A stretch of DNA of 64,000 nucleotides from Malurus cyaneus samueli (Eukaryota; Chordata; Aves; Passeriformes; Maluridae), in NCBI GenBank assembly GCA_009741485.1, contig CM019214.1, positions 53,712,900-53,776,899 of the forward strand, read 5' to 3'. A program made the position numbers and the translations under genes. Positions 1 through 11,206 of the stretch are shown piece by piece. Numbering within the stretch: position 1 is the first letter of the stretch; each line of letters starts with the position of its first letter. Under the pieces are notes generated by a model that had not been told where the DNA came from, did not search any database, and worked only from the letters and a program-made list of their open reading frames with translations.

Positions 1-3000
1 CACAATGGATTGTTTGCCATTTGGGGTTCTTAAAAATTGGTTTCATTTTTTTTCACTCGATTTTGATAAAACAGTATAAAACATTTCACAGTTCAGAACA
101 AATCAGCAAATGGTTTTCAGTGTTTATATTCTGTAGAGTAATTGCATGTGTAGCACAGTATACTTAAAACCTAGAGTATTTTGTGATAAATAAAAAAAAA
201 AAAATCCAAGGATAAGATAAGATTAAATATTTTTTTCTCATGCTCTTTTTTGAGGGTGGAAGTCTTGTTTTTGTTTTCTGTCCCTATGAGTTATCTCTGG
301 TTTACAGCCAGAATATGGAGGAGTCTGTGACACTGAACTGACTTGAAATGTGAAGAAATCAGTGGTGTGTTCCATATCAATGTGTACTACAGATTTTATC
401 TTCATCATCTAATTTTAAAACTATCTGAGGATGAAGTAAATAAAAGCAAATATATGGATTTCACTAACGTACTGTTAGCAGCATTTTCTTTATTTTCAAT
501 AGAGCATTTGCACGAGGCCCCTTAGTTGATTGCCCAGTGATATTAGCTGCTCTAAAACCTTGGAGTGAGGACTGAGCAGTTCTAAATACACTATAACATC
601 CAAAGATTAGACTAACAAATGTGGGTTTTGCCCCCGTAGAGTGGTGATTTGGGCTTCCTGTTGAAAAATCCTATTATCCATGTTGGTAGTCCCCATGTAA
701 CTATTTTTCTCCTCTAGGAGCCCACCTTGATGGCTAAACATTAGACTTATAGATAAGGCAGTTGTGCCATGTGATATAAAATATCAAGTGTAGGTACCAA
801 GAGCATGAGAAATATCCAGGTGAATATTTAGGTACTGAATTTGCCATGGCCCCATGAAAGGGCTGGTCTGGAAGCAGCTAAGATCAGTATACAATTAATG
901 AGGATAAAGGTAAAAACTTGTACTTCAGGTGAACCAATTATAAGCACACCATAAATGCAGTAAAAATGACCGAATCTTCAGATTTTAGTTTAACTAAAGA
1001 GGCCACTGTGTTTGTACCAACTACAGTTTGGAACTCTTAGCAGCATGAATCCACTTCTGAGGGTGAGAATAAGACTGTATGGTCAAAATATGTCTTATTT
1101 TAACTGATATAACTATACCTTTTTCCTTCCCGGGATAAAAAAGGAAGTACAAATGTGAGGTGAAAGGTGAGATGGACTCATGGATCCACAGTGGACAGTA
1201 TTTCAGTAACACTTTCACAGACACTGTGAAGAGATATTCAATCAGAAAACAACCACAGGGCAGCAGTGCTTGAACTCAAGACATCTGAATTTTGGTCTGA
1301 GCATCTTTAACTAATATGGTAGTGTGGAGAGAAGATACAATTCTGAAAATTGTCAGCTGTTTTGGTGCTTACAAAGAGATATCCCCATTCCCCCAAGCAG
1401 CCTTTTTACTGGAGTTAAATAAGGAATTTTCCATATTGGGGAAGTTTGAGGAGGATTGTCTCCCATGGGAGGGCCCCACACTGGAGCAGTGGAAGAGCGT
1501 GAGGGGTCCTCCCTCTGAGGTGGAAGCAGAGGCAGATACAACATGTGATCTGACCACAATCCCCATTCCTGGACGCCTTGTGTCACTTGGGAGTAGGAGG
1601 TAGAGAAATCAGGAATAAAGTTAAGCCCTAGATGAAGGGTGGGGTGGGGAATAGGTGTTCTTAAGATTTGTGCTGGTTTCTTATTATCATATCTGATTCG
1701 ATTGGTAATAAATCTTGAGATATTTCCCAAGTAAAGTCCATTTTGCCCTAACTGCTGAGTGATCTCTCCCTGTCCTTATCTTCACCTGCAAGTCTTTTGT
1801 TATACTTCCTCTCCCCTGTCCAGCTGAAGTGAGAATTGATCCAGTAGCTTTGGTGGGCACTCCTTTGGGTCCAGCCAGGATCAACCCATTTCAGTACAGT
1901 CCTTCCCCAGTTCAAAAGAGTCCTCTGCACACTCCGATTGAAAACCTGTTTTGAGTTTCAAGTTCACCTTCTTTCATATGCAATTCCCAAGAATGGGACT
2001 CCTGGAAAATTTTTTGTGTGTGAGATACTCATACTAAGGTTCATTTCACGTAACTTTACATGTCTGCAACATAGAAAGGTGGATATGAGCTGGTTACTCT
2101 AGGGTGCTGTAGAGTCAACAGAGAAACAAACACTACAGCACAATTCCTCTAATGAAAATGTCTAGTTCAGGATGAAATAAGCGGCATGCCCTCAAGGGCT
2201 TGGATCTCTTCAATGAGTTGGGGTCAGAGGGGTCGCCAGTGACAAGCTCAGATAAAGACACTTAATTCCACACAATAGGCTCAAGGAGAAAATCTAACCT
2301 CTCTCCATCCACTTAAAGATTAAAATGTGCTCTTGCAGTCATGGAAAGTAATCATTAATAGATTAAATCATTACCAGAATCATATTAATTTATTTATTTA
2401 GTTAGGATGTGAAGTTGCCTAATCTTAGCTCAGAGCTGGCATATTCTGAAAAGCTCTTGAGAAACATATTTCTTCATCCTGCTGCTGAACAGAGTAACTC
2501 CCCAGTCTAGAGCTGAGGCTACCGATATTTTTTAACTTTTCTAGTTAAACTGCAAATGCACCCACTCACCCCACACCTCCATCCCAGTTTCCATCACCTT
2601 TAAAATTCATACAGCTATATTTACCTTAGTTGTACTGTAAATATTAAGATCTTAATATTTAGACGTGCTAATCCTTAACATGTGTACATTCTCAAAGCAT
2701 ATGCATGAATATATGAATGAAACACTCAGAGAGGAGAGTTAGTGGATCCAGTGGTAAAAGCTATCACTTCTTAGACTTTCAGAGACAGGATTTCATAGGT
2801 CTAAAAATCTAGAGTGAGCTGTTCTTAAGGCATAGATATCTTATTTTGAACCTTTCTAACTAACTGCATCCTTCTGTTTTCCTTCACCTAAATCCATTAT
2901 CATTCGTCTTTTTCAACCCCTAACATGCTGTGTAACTGTCAAATGTTTTCTGCCTTCGTGTTATACCAATCAAACACTCTCCCTTCAGCCTCTCCCCCCT

Positions 3001-3345
3001 TCACTGCCAGCCCTTCCAGCCAGTATTCATTGCTGTACATTCACTCATCTGTTCTGCAAAGGTCAAAATAATCATCTGATTTCACAAAGTCAACACAGTT
3101 TAGTATAAAAACACTTGGATAACTTTCTCAATCAGTTATTTTCCACGCAATTATATATTTTCATCTTTTTTGAAAAGCAAACAGCCCTAGCATGTCATGA
3201 TTCCCCTCCAGAAGAGTACTGTAAGACTCTTATTCTTGATTGATTAATGACTTATGACAGATTTTTGAACCGTCTGATGAAGACAGTTCTCTTTGTGTGA
3301 AGCAAACTTTTTCAGTTCCTCCATGGCAAACACAAATGTCAAGAG
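1..3345. other. Non-genic AT-rich DNA, left end
   Basis: No coding exon, RNA gene or transposon could be recognised here. Open frames occur on both strands (for example 1316-1603 plus and 1353-1730 minus) but they overlap each other, contain no recognisable domain and have no splice-site context, so they are treated as chance. Local features are an A13 run at 192-204 and a short TTTA-type run near 2386-2402. The stretch is probably intergenic or intronic. Confidence 0.6.
192..204. repeat. Poly-A run (13)
   Basis: Uninterrupted A run in AT-rich sequence. No retroposed body is recognisable upstream of it, so it need not be a retroposon tail. Confidence 0.8.
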
Positions 3346-3395
3346 TTCATTCATTCATTCATTCATTCATTCATTCATTCATTCATTCATTCATT
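3346..3395. repeat. (TTCA)n microsatellite, about 12.5 units
   Basis: A perfect tetranucleotide repeat of TTCA over 50 bases. Translated in two forward frames it gives a Ser-Phe-Ile-His repeat; this is a by-product of the microsatellite and not evidence for a protein. Perfect arrays of this length are usually length-polymorphic. Confidence 0.97.
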
Positions 3396-3732
3396 TGGTC
3401 TTCTCCAGGAAAGGGGTCTATAACTGTTTACACTTTGGCCATCTATTATTCTTGCAGCCAACAGCTTCTTGGAAAGTTCATGTACATGATTTGTGTCCAA
3501 AGGAATTATTATTTATTTGTTAAATTGCATTTCATTATTATTTCTCAAGCAAGCCTTTACCCAAAATATCTCTTATCTGACTGCATTTTTATTTGTAATT
3601 TGCTATATTTTACATTTTCCTATAGTTCCTTATTCAGGAAGGAAGGATATCATTCAATCTTTGAATGAAGAATGACTCATTCTTTGCATGAGAATATATA
3701 GTTCCTGGAATGATGTATAGTTATCTATACAT

Positions 3733-3750
3733 AGATAGATATATCTATCT
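3733..3750. repeat. 18-bp perfect palindrome
   Basis: AGATAGATATATCTATCT is identical to its own reverse complement, with no loop. It probably arose from GATA/TATC simple sequence. Two WGATA motifs face two TATCW motifs, so GATA-factor binding is possible but unsupported. Confidence 0.85.
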
Positions 3751-5689
3751 TTTTACCTTTTAAGTCACTTCCTACTCACAATGGTTTGAATTTTACTGGG
3801 TTTTTTTTCTTCATTGTTTTGGCATAATATTTTTTTAAGGTTTTATGTGCGTTTCCTCTGAAATTTCAACATGATAATAATCAACAAGGCTGGACGTATC
3901 TGTACATATATACCTTTTTGTGCCCCTTTCAATTCCTTTTAAGCGACATTGCTTTTTATTTTTTTATTTGCTAGTTTTGGAAATTCAAATACTGTGATGG
4001 TTTCGAGGGGTTTTGCTTTGTTTTCCTTGAGTTTTGTTTTGTTCACTTGTGTTGTTCCTGCAGCCATGTGCCTTATGGTCACTGGTACAAAGGAGTCCTT
4101 GGACAGCAGCGCTTTGCACCAGGACCTGCAAGCACATTGTGATGACCACTTGTGCATTTCCTCTGGCTGCCATTTGCTGCAGACATTCTCATGATGGCTA
4201 AAAATTAAGTCTCTGCATCACACTCTGGAGAAAGATGTATCCAGATCACACAGAGGTAATTAACATCTTTCATTATGACTGTGTTCCTCTGATCTCCTAA
4301 AACATGTCACAGTCAGGGCTGAGAGGGTACAGGGATCAGCAAAACAGTTTAAATGTGACATTTCCTGGTTTCACCTTGGAGCTTCAATCCATGAAGATTC
4401 TGTGTTATTTACTCAGTTAGAAGTTAGCATAAATTATGCAGTTTTTTAGAGTGTTGGGTATGATGAGCTGCCTCTATTAATTCTTCACTCATCTTGCCAC
4501 ATGTATGGATTTTTTGCTAACTCAACCTTCTCATATTTACACTAGTAAAATTAAGCCAATTCAAAATCATATGGCCACATGGCATAAAATCCTTAACAAA
4601 TTCTTCTTTCTCAAGGGTATCTGGGAACTGTTGGATCATTGCTAGATCCACCTTTCCACAATGTGCAATAATTACAGGGATCAAATATACTCCAATTAAA
4701 TCAATATATGGCTGTCACCATTTTTGTGAAAAGAAATTTCCCACCTTCTATATGACATCTTGAGGTCAGGGAGTGTGTAAACAGCTAACATCAATATGAC
4801 TTTGCTCATGACAAAATGTAGCAGACAGGAAATTTGCTTAGCACAGGGAAACAGGAGTGAGCTGTCTCTGTTTTCAGGGACAGAAATTTGATTCATCCAA
4901 GGAAGGCCACACAGACCATCCAGCTTTACCAAAATGTTGCGTGCAGTTATCCATGTAGATGCAATCAAAGCTTGATGCACAAGGTCACACAAGTGACAAG
5001 CGGCAGAGAATGAGCCATTCTGTAATAATTGTGGAAGCATCCTCTCATTTTACGTATCAATCTAAGGCTAGTAGAAAATAATTTCTATTAGCTACATCTG
5101 TTGAAAAACGGTTAATCTTAATTTCAAGAAAAATTTAATCACTCCTAAATCTATTCTAGTTACCAGAATAACATACTGTTAAAATAGCTAAATAGTCACC
5201 GTCATCATCAAACAACAATCCAAAACTCAACTAGTGCAAAACATATAGACAACTTTTATGAAACTACTTTATAAAAAAATACAGCCACCATTTGGTGAAT
5301 GATGTGCAATATAGTAATTTAGGACTCTTCAAAATGCATTTTTAAAGACTGTTACTGCTGCACACAGCTTTTGTTGAACTATTTTATTAACTTTCTCTTC
5401 TACAATGCTGCTTACAAGCAACATAAGATAGGTCCCCTGCATCATGTGTTTTGCAATTACACATATGCATAGGAATTAAACAAAATTTTACTGCTTTTCC
5501 TGATTTGTCATACACATATATTTTTGTCTTTTTATGGATCTACTTCTGGTGCATTTATTGCAAAATTCTACTTGTTAAAGGTCATCATATTTAAAATAAT
5601 AGCATTTCTTGGAACAATCACTAAAATATGGCTTAAGTAAAAAAGTGAATGAGAGACATCTGGTTCCAACTGAGACAGGAAATGTTTTT

Positions 5690-6198
5690 GCTGACATGGG
5701 ATCATGTTTATTTCAAAGAAGTCCAAGGATGATCTTGGGAGGTACAGATGAATATATTCAATAAAGTATCAGACAAAATGGTAAAAAACAACAGTAAACA
5801 ACAGAATAGTAGGAAAACAGATAAATACGGCATAGTGCACAATAATAATTTTGCTTGTTGTCTTTTCCCATACACCTCTGGTTACGCAGTAGCCTAAGTA
5901 GACAGGCAACACACTGTTCCAACAGCAGCAGAGGGAGAAAAGCCTCATTTCCTATGGATTTGTGTCCTGTGCCTCCATAGTCTCCTTTGTTCATTCCCCA
6001 TTCTCCTCGCTCCCACCCAATATCCTGGCTGTTGTCTCTGACACGAAGCACCAGAGCTCTGCTGCTGAAGCCACAGGGTAATGTCCCTGATGACTGAGCA
6101 CTTGTCAGGTGAAACAGAGCAGTTTGGTGGCTGAATTGGGCTGAGGCTCTTTCCTGGGGCTGTCCTTCAGCCGTCTTTGTGAACAACATCAGGTGGCC
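5690..6198 (-). other. Candidate terminal exon, probably non-coding RNA
   Basis: Read on the minus strand, a long pyrimidine tract (6230-6201) ends in TCTAG at 6200-6199, a strong 3' splice-site arrangement. About 490 bases downstream lies an AATAAA poly-A signal on the minus strand (TTTATT at 5707-5712 on the plus strand). The segment is more GC-rich than its surroundings. An open frame of 143 codons (6189-5758) starts just inside the putative exon, but its product has no recognisable domain, so a long non-coding RNA terminal exon or a chance arrangement is likelier than a protein. The right boundary comes from the splice motif and the left boundary is a guess from the poly-A signal. Confidence 0.2.
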
Positions 6199-6784
6199 CT
6201 AGAGAAAGAAGAAGGAGAAGCCCTTTTAATATGTAGCCATGTAAACACTAATGTATTTTTTCTCCATTTTTTTTTGTCCATTATCATTTTGGTTTAGTTG
6301 GCTTGGTGCCCCAGTCTGGTTCACTGCTAGTTCAAATGCTGGGAAGGAAGAAATGCTTTCAGTGACATTGTCAGTTTAAAATGAAAATGCTTGTCAGAGA
6401 CTCAGTCTATGAGTCTACCAAAAGTCAACCACCAGTAGTTATGAAATGTGTAATTTTTGTGAGATCATTACCCCTGTGTCAGATTTGGTAGTGCTTGATC
6501 AATTTAAACGTTATCAAGAAGAAAATAATGGATGAACTGGCAATTAGGGCACATAAACCCCCTTTAGGAAAGTAAGCTATAAATTTTACATGTGGAGAAG
6601 GACTGATAAAGATTAGGACTCTTTCACTTCAGAAAGAGCCATCTGCAGGTGATACTCTGTAAAGGATCTTGTTTACTGTGCTGGATCATGTTTTACTGAC
6701 TGTGGTGTGAGGGAATGTGGAATACTGAAATTCCACATTTCCCAGAGTACTTAAACACTCCTGCAGTCAGCACCATTGCAGGAT

Positions 6785-6818
6785 AGGATGCTCCATGTAG
6801 CAGGATGCTCCACGTTTC
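6785..6818. repeat. 17-bp imperfect tandem duplication
   Basis: The two copies (6785-6801 and 6802-6818) share the first eleven bases AGGATGCTCCA, then diverge slightly. It is a small local duplication. Confidence 0.75.
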
Positions 6819-7637
6819 TGCCAGCTTTATATTTTACTTAATGAGGCAAGAAGCTCAAACCTTCTTGAAAAGGGTGCCCTTTCTCATGCAGTTCACAGTG
6901 GCATTGTGAAATTTGCTCCCTCAGGAAGGCTGGGTTCTAAACAATGCCAGATGTTACGACAGATTCCAAAGAGCATCAGACATATTCATGCTTCCACCAG
7001 TGAGTATTAGATGCAATGGGCTTGACATGTAGCCTGCCTCAGGATATTCCTAAACCACTGGTAAGACAGCATGCTCAAGACTGATCATTCTCATTCCTTT
7101 TTAAAAATTATCTCCCTAAACATCTGTAAGAAGTAGAATCCTGGACTGTGTGTGCCTAATGTTTTCCTTTAAGATGATCAGTCTTATTTTCCTACAGTTT
7201 TGTTGAGTAGGAAGCAGAGACTTGTCCCTGTTGGGTGGTGTGCCACAAAGGAGACAGATAAAAGTGGTGTACACAGAAACTATCCAGTGCTGACTGCACA
7301 AGAGAAATGGACTGCCTGTCTGCCCCCAGGAAAGAGCAGCAGTGCACTGTGGCTTTCAGAACTACTCAGCTGCTGTATTTGAGAGTCCACATCATTCACC
7401 TCTCTGCCTCAGTGAGGAACTATACACACAAGGGGCTTTAACTCTCTATGCCAGACATCCTTTCTGCTGCCTCAGACTGGATCACCATTTTCAGAGTGCT
7501 GCCTAAGCCTTCCCTTTTATCCCCGGAGCCCTTGTGGCACTGGGATTCTGTGGCACTGAACAAGGCAGAGGGAGGAGGAGGTTTTCCTTTTGCATGCATG
7601 GCATGGCAGATGATTCAAATTTAAAACATGTACATAA

Positions 7638-7642
7638 ATACG

Positions 7643-7700
<58 letters not shown>

Positions 7701-7707
7701 CACACAC
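7638..7707. repeat. (GTATAT)n hexamer array in a 70-nt alternating purine-pyrimidine tract
   Basis: Nine perfect GTATAT units span 7644-7697. The flanks continue strict purine-pyrimidine alternation from 7638 to 7707, ending in a short CA run. Translated frames give Met-Tyr or Ile-Cys/Tyr-Thr repeats that are artefacts of the array. Such tracts are easily unwound and prone to slippage. Confidence 0.96.
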
Positions 7708-8091
7708 TTTATACAGAAGAACTCTAGGTTGCGAAGAAAAGCTCTTAAAGGTTAGCAAACTCCATCATTACTTCTGCACAATGCTTACATGTTCAGTCCC
7801 TCTCAGCAATTAAAGATAGATTCATGGGGGTTTTTTTACAAGATTTCACCTTGCTAAAGCATATGATTATTTTAAAACAAGGAAGCAACTATTTGTTCAA
7901 TACTTAGAGTTCATTCCCTTGCCCTGATCTTTATTTATGGCACACTACACAAGCTCTGCTTTGAAAATTTATTAACTTCATTCTGGGTTGAAGGAGTTCA
8001 AAAATCTTCCAATAAAAAACAATGCCCTTTATTCAAAACTAAAACTCTCCATGGCAGACTTCCAACACAAAGAAATTTCATTCTGAAAAAG
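7708..8091. other. Short non-genic stretch
   Basis: AT-rich sequence between the hexamer array and a purine-rich tract. Nothing recognisable is seen in it. Confidence 0.6.
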
Positions 8092-8249
8092 AGAGAAAGA
8101 TAGACAAAAAGAGACAAGAAGAAAGGGGAAGAAAGGGGAAGAAAAACAAGGGAGGTGGGAAGGAAGGAAGGAAGGAAGGAAGGAAGGAAGGAAGGAAGGA
8201 AGGAAGGAAGGAAGGAGAGGAAGGAAGGAAGGAAGGAAGGAAGGGAAGG
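8092..8249. repeat. Purine-rich tract with (GGAA)n microsatellite
   Basis: A purine-rich lead-in (8092-8156, with two similar AAGAAAGGGG units) runs into an all-purine block at 8157-8249. That block is made of about 20 GGAA units, broken once by GGAGAGG near 8214-8220. The reverse strand translates to a Phe-Leu-Pro-Ser repeat, an artefact. The array could in principle bind ETS-family factors (GGAA core) or form a triplex, but there is no direct evidence of function. Confidence 0.97.
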
Positions 8250-8337
8250 CCTGCTTTAAAAGCCTTTTGATCATGCTTTGATATTTTTAATTATTTTTGT
8301 GAATGGAACATATTTTCTTTTATCATTGTAGTCATGC

Positions 8338-8356
8338 ATATATATATATATATATA
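8338..8356. repeat. (AT)n dinucleotide repeat
   Basis: Nine and a half AT units, about 90 bases downstream of the GGAA array. Confidence 0.93.
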
Positions 8357-10777
8357 CACTTAAAAGTTAAATCCATCTCCAAAGGTTTGACTTTTATGAC
8401 AGAAAAAGCACTTTAAGCTTAATTATTTCCCATAAATTTTTTTCACCAAAAAGATCAAATTGTTTCATTTTTTTCCTAAATTGCATGAGGTTAATTTTCA
8501 GGGTTTTTTTCCCCCATGAACTGGTAATTGCCATAGAACTTTAGTTTTGGGTTTTATAATGCTCATTGTTGTAGATCTTGACTGTTTATACTATTAATTA
8601 AATTACACAGTGCTTCTATAGGAGACAGGGATTTTTTGAAGCCTTATTTAAAAAGGGTCAGGTAAATGAAGGTGAGATGGAATTCAGATACAACCTGAAT
8701 GTGTAGGATGAAAAAGAAGTTTGGAAATGAGAAGACTATTTAAAATTACCTCATAATAATCAACATGAACATTTTCCTAATCATATCTACTTTTCACATA
8801 CCATATTAAAAGAAAGCCAATGAAGCCAGTGCCAGCTGGAAAGAGAACTTATTATCCTCTCACTCCCTTTATGGACTGCACCATCACTAAGAGAAGAAAT
8901 AATGCAGGGAAATGTGAAGGAGCATTTCTGCATTAGGTAACATCAGAACAGTGACAGTTTTTTCTCCTGCAAAATAAAAATGATAACACTTTGTTATTTG
9001 TATTCAGTAGTCCAGTTTGAATAAAAAAATGGAAATACCAACTGAGACAAGCTCTTTAATCAGCCTTCTCCTGTTATGAAATAAAATCTCGACTTTTCAT
9101 GCAGTTAGCTGCAATGTTTGGCAGTGAATTTTGAACTACATTTGAAGGCAGGTGACATTACTGTTATTTCTGCTAAAAAGCTTCATCAGACCTAGAGATT
9201 TCCCCTCCTACACTCTGCAGCACTGCATACATTTAAACTGTGCAGCAAGTTTGTTTAAGCAGCTTTTTTAAATCACTTTTGCAATAGAAATACGTAAATC
9301 TTCCCGTAACACTGAGTTTCATTTGAAGTTAAACTGGTGTGCAGAATGGGCACTCAGCCCCATCGATCTGACATGCACAATGACAGCAGCACAAGGACAA
9401 ACATGTTAGCCTGGAAGTCGTGGCACTCGTGAACCAGGAGCAAACTGCTTGCAAATGGATTTATTATGAAATAGCGTCACTGATTGCTTCACAGATTACT
9501 CCGTGTAGCTGTGTTCTACTTCGGATAAGCACTGCTGTCTGGAAAAGCAATTAGGGATTTCTGGATTTGAAACTGTTAATCTAACAACAAGAGGCAGGTC
9601 TACTTTCAGTACTATGAATTCAAAATGTATACCTAAGCCTACAGGATCAGGCAGAGAAGCTGAGGGCAAAATACTGTCCTGCTCATGCCTGATGGAGAAG
9701 GAAAAACCTTGTTAGGGGTTGTAGAAGAGATGAGAAGACACATTCTTTGCCTGGGAAACATGCTTGTTACGGTGAACATGGCAGAAAATGAAGCATGACT
9801 GTAGATGTATAAAATGTCTTTTCCAGCTACAAAAGAAAGTTCCACAGCAAATCTGGTAAAAGTTTTCACAGGACGGTGGTGGATGTTTCATTGCTGAGAG
9901 CGAAGGTGCTGGGAAGCCACTTTGTTGCTGTGATTAGTCACTCTGGATGAATAGTGACTGACAGTCACAAGGAGACTGGAAACCAATGAAGCAAACGGTT
10001 TACTTGGTTTGCTGAAGAAGTTGGGGGGAGAAAAAATTGTTTCCTGCCATTTCACATAGATTACCTTTCAGACACTGGGAGCTCATCCAAATCTTTCCAG
10101 TCAAACAGTCTTTATGCAACCTGGATCATCCCCAAACCAAAAGCAGAAAGCAATTACAGGGTGAGAGATGTGAAGGCCAATTCAAAGGAAATGTAACATA
10201 CAACGTTAAAACTATACAGTGTCGCTTCTTGCTTGCTCTTGCTGAAGCTGTCAATAGAAAACATTCCCTCTGAGGCATCTGTGGCCAAAGACAAATTTTA
10301 CCAGACGATGTTGTCTGACTAGAGGCCTGTTATCAAGTTATGTGTGATTCCTGGTATAGTGCAGATGACTTGTTTTGATACATTGCTATCATGGAAAAAG
10401 ACATAAGATGTGCCAGGAACAATTTCCAGCTGATTCCTAACTTGCTCACTGCCTTAGTATTTTTTGTGAGTCGTTGAGGTGTTAGAAATGCCAACCTCCA
10501 TCCTCCCACCAGGAATAAAATCAGGAACACATAAGCGTGGGTTTCTCAAGACCAATTTATTTAGCTAAAAGACACAAAACACACTATTTCTGTGATGACT
10601 CTAATTCTTTGCAGTGTTATTCTCTCCCTGGTTCTTGGAATTTGCATTCTCAAGACAGAAGAAAAGCATACTAGTGAAAAAAATTAGTATTACACAATAT
10701 TTATATTGTAACAATCAGGTGATATAAGGAAGGAGACTGTCACTCAAATGTTAGAAAGATTTATAGGTAATATCAAC
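8357..10777. other. Non-genic DNA; part may be conserved non-coding
   Basis: No exon or repeat element is recognised. The part from about 9080 to 9560 has mixed composition, little simple sequence and many short motifs, and looks less neutral than its neighbours. It is flagged as a possible conserved non-coding element. That is an impression from sequence texture only. Open frames in the stretch (10037-10273 plus, 9639-9869 minus) have no recognisable domain. Confidence 0.45.
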
Positions 10778-10794
10778 AAAAAAAAAAAAAAAAA
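10778..10794. repeat. Poly-A run (17)
   Basis: Uninterrupted A run. No retroposon body is recognised next to it. Confidence 0.9.
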
Positions 10795-11140
10795 GGCAGG
10801 AGCAATAAGAATAATTACTCTTTATCATGAAGGATGAACGCCATTATTAGCCCAAAGCTAGTGTACACTTTCCATTAAGTTATTTAAGACACTTAAAAAA
10901 AAGCCAAGATTGTCAAGCAGATACAGATGTCATTTTAGCGTGACATAAATTACTAATTCCATTGGATTCCTCACGCTTAATGAGGGACCTTGATTTTCAG
11001 CTTCTTAAAACTCAATAAATTTTGTAAGAGGTGGAAACACTTTAATTAATATCTAAACTGTTTTCAGGTACATGGTTGCAATATTCAAATCTGCACACAA
11101 AGCTTGTGGTGAAATTCACCCAGGAATATGTGCTTGGGTT
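10795..11140. other. Short non-genic stretch
   Basis: AT-rich, with no recognisable gene or repeat. Confidence 0.55.
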
Positions 11141-11180
11141 AAAAAAAAAAAAAAAAAGAAAAAAAAAAAGAAAAAGAAAA
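11141..11180. repeat. A-rich tract (A runs broken by single G)
   Basis: Forty bases made almost entirely of A with five G interruptions, followed directly by a TA-rich stretch to about 11206. It could be an old retroposon tail or simple expansion; no retroposon body is recognised upstream. The Lys/Arg-rich frame across it is an artefact. Confidence 0.9.
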
Positions 11181-11206
11181 GGATATATAAAAATATATAC
11201 ATATAT

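Larger units (their letters stand above)
3396..7637. other. Non-genic AT-rich DNA with small repeats
   Basis: No recognised gene. Contents worth noting are an 18-base perfect palindrome at 3733-3750, a candidate minus-strand terminal exon at about 5690-6198 listed separately, and a 17-base imperfect tandem duplication at 6785-6818. GC content rises locally around 5880-6190. Remaining open frames are short and show no domains. Confidence 0.55.

Noticed and set aside
3293..3668. Small proteins with a Ser-Phe-Ile-His repeat
   Set aside because: The repeat is the translation of the TTCA microsatellite; two frames show it equally well.
7503..7813. Met-Tyr, Ile-Cys and Tyr-Thr repeat proteins
   Set aside because: Artefacts of the GTATAT hexamer array in several frames.
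8029..8274. Phe-Leu-Pro-Ser repeat protein on the minus strand
   Set aside because: Artefact of the GGAA microsatellite.
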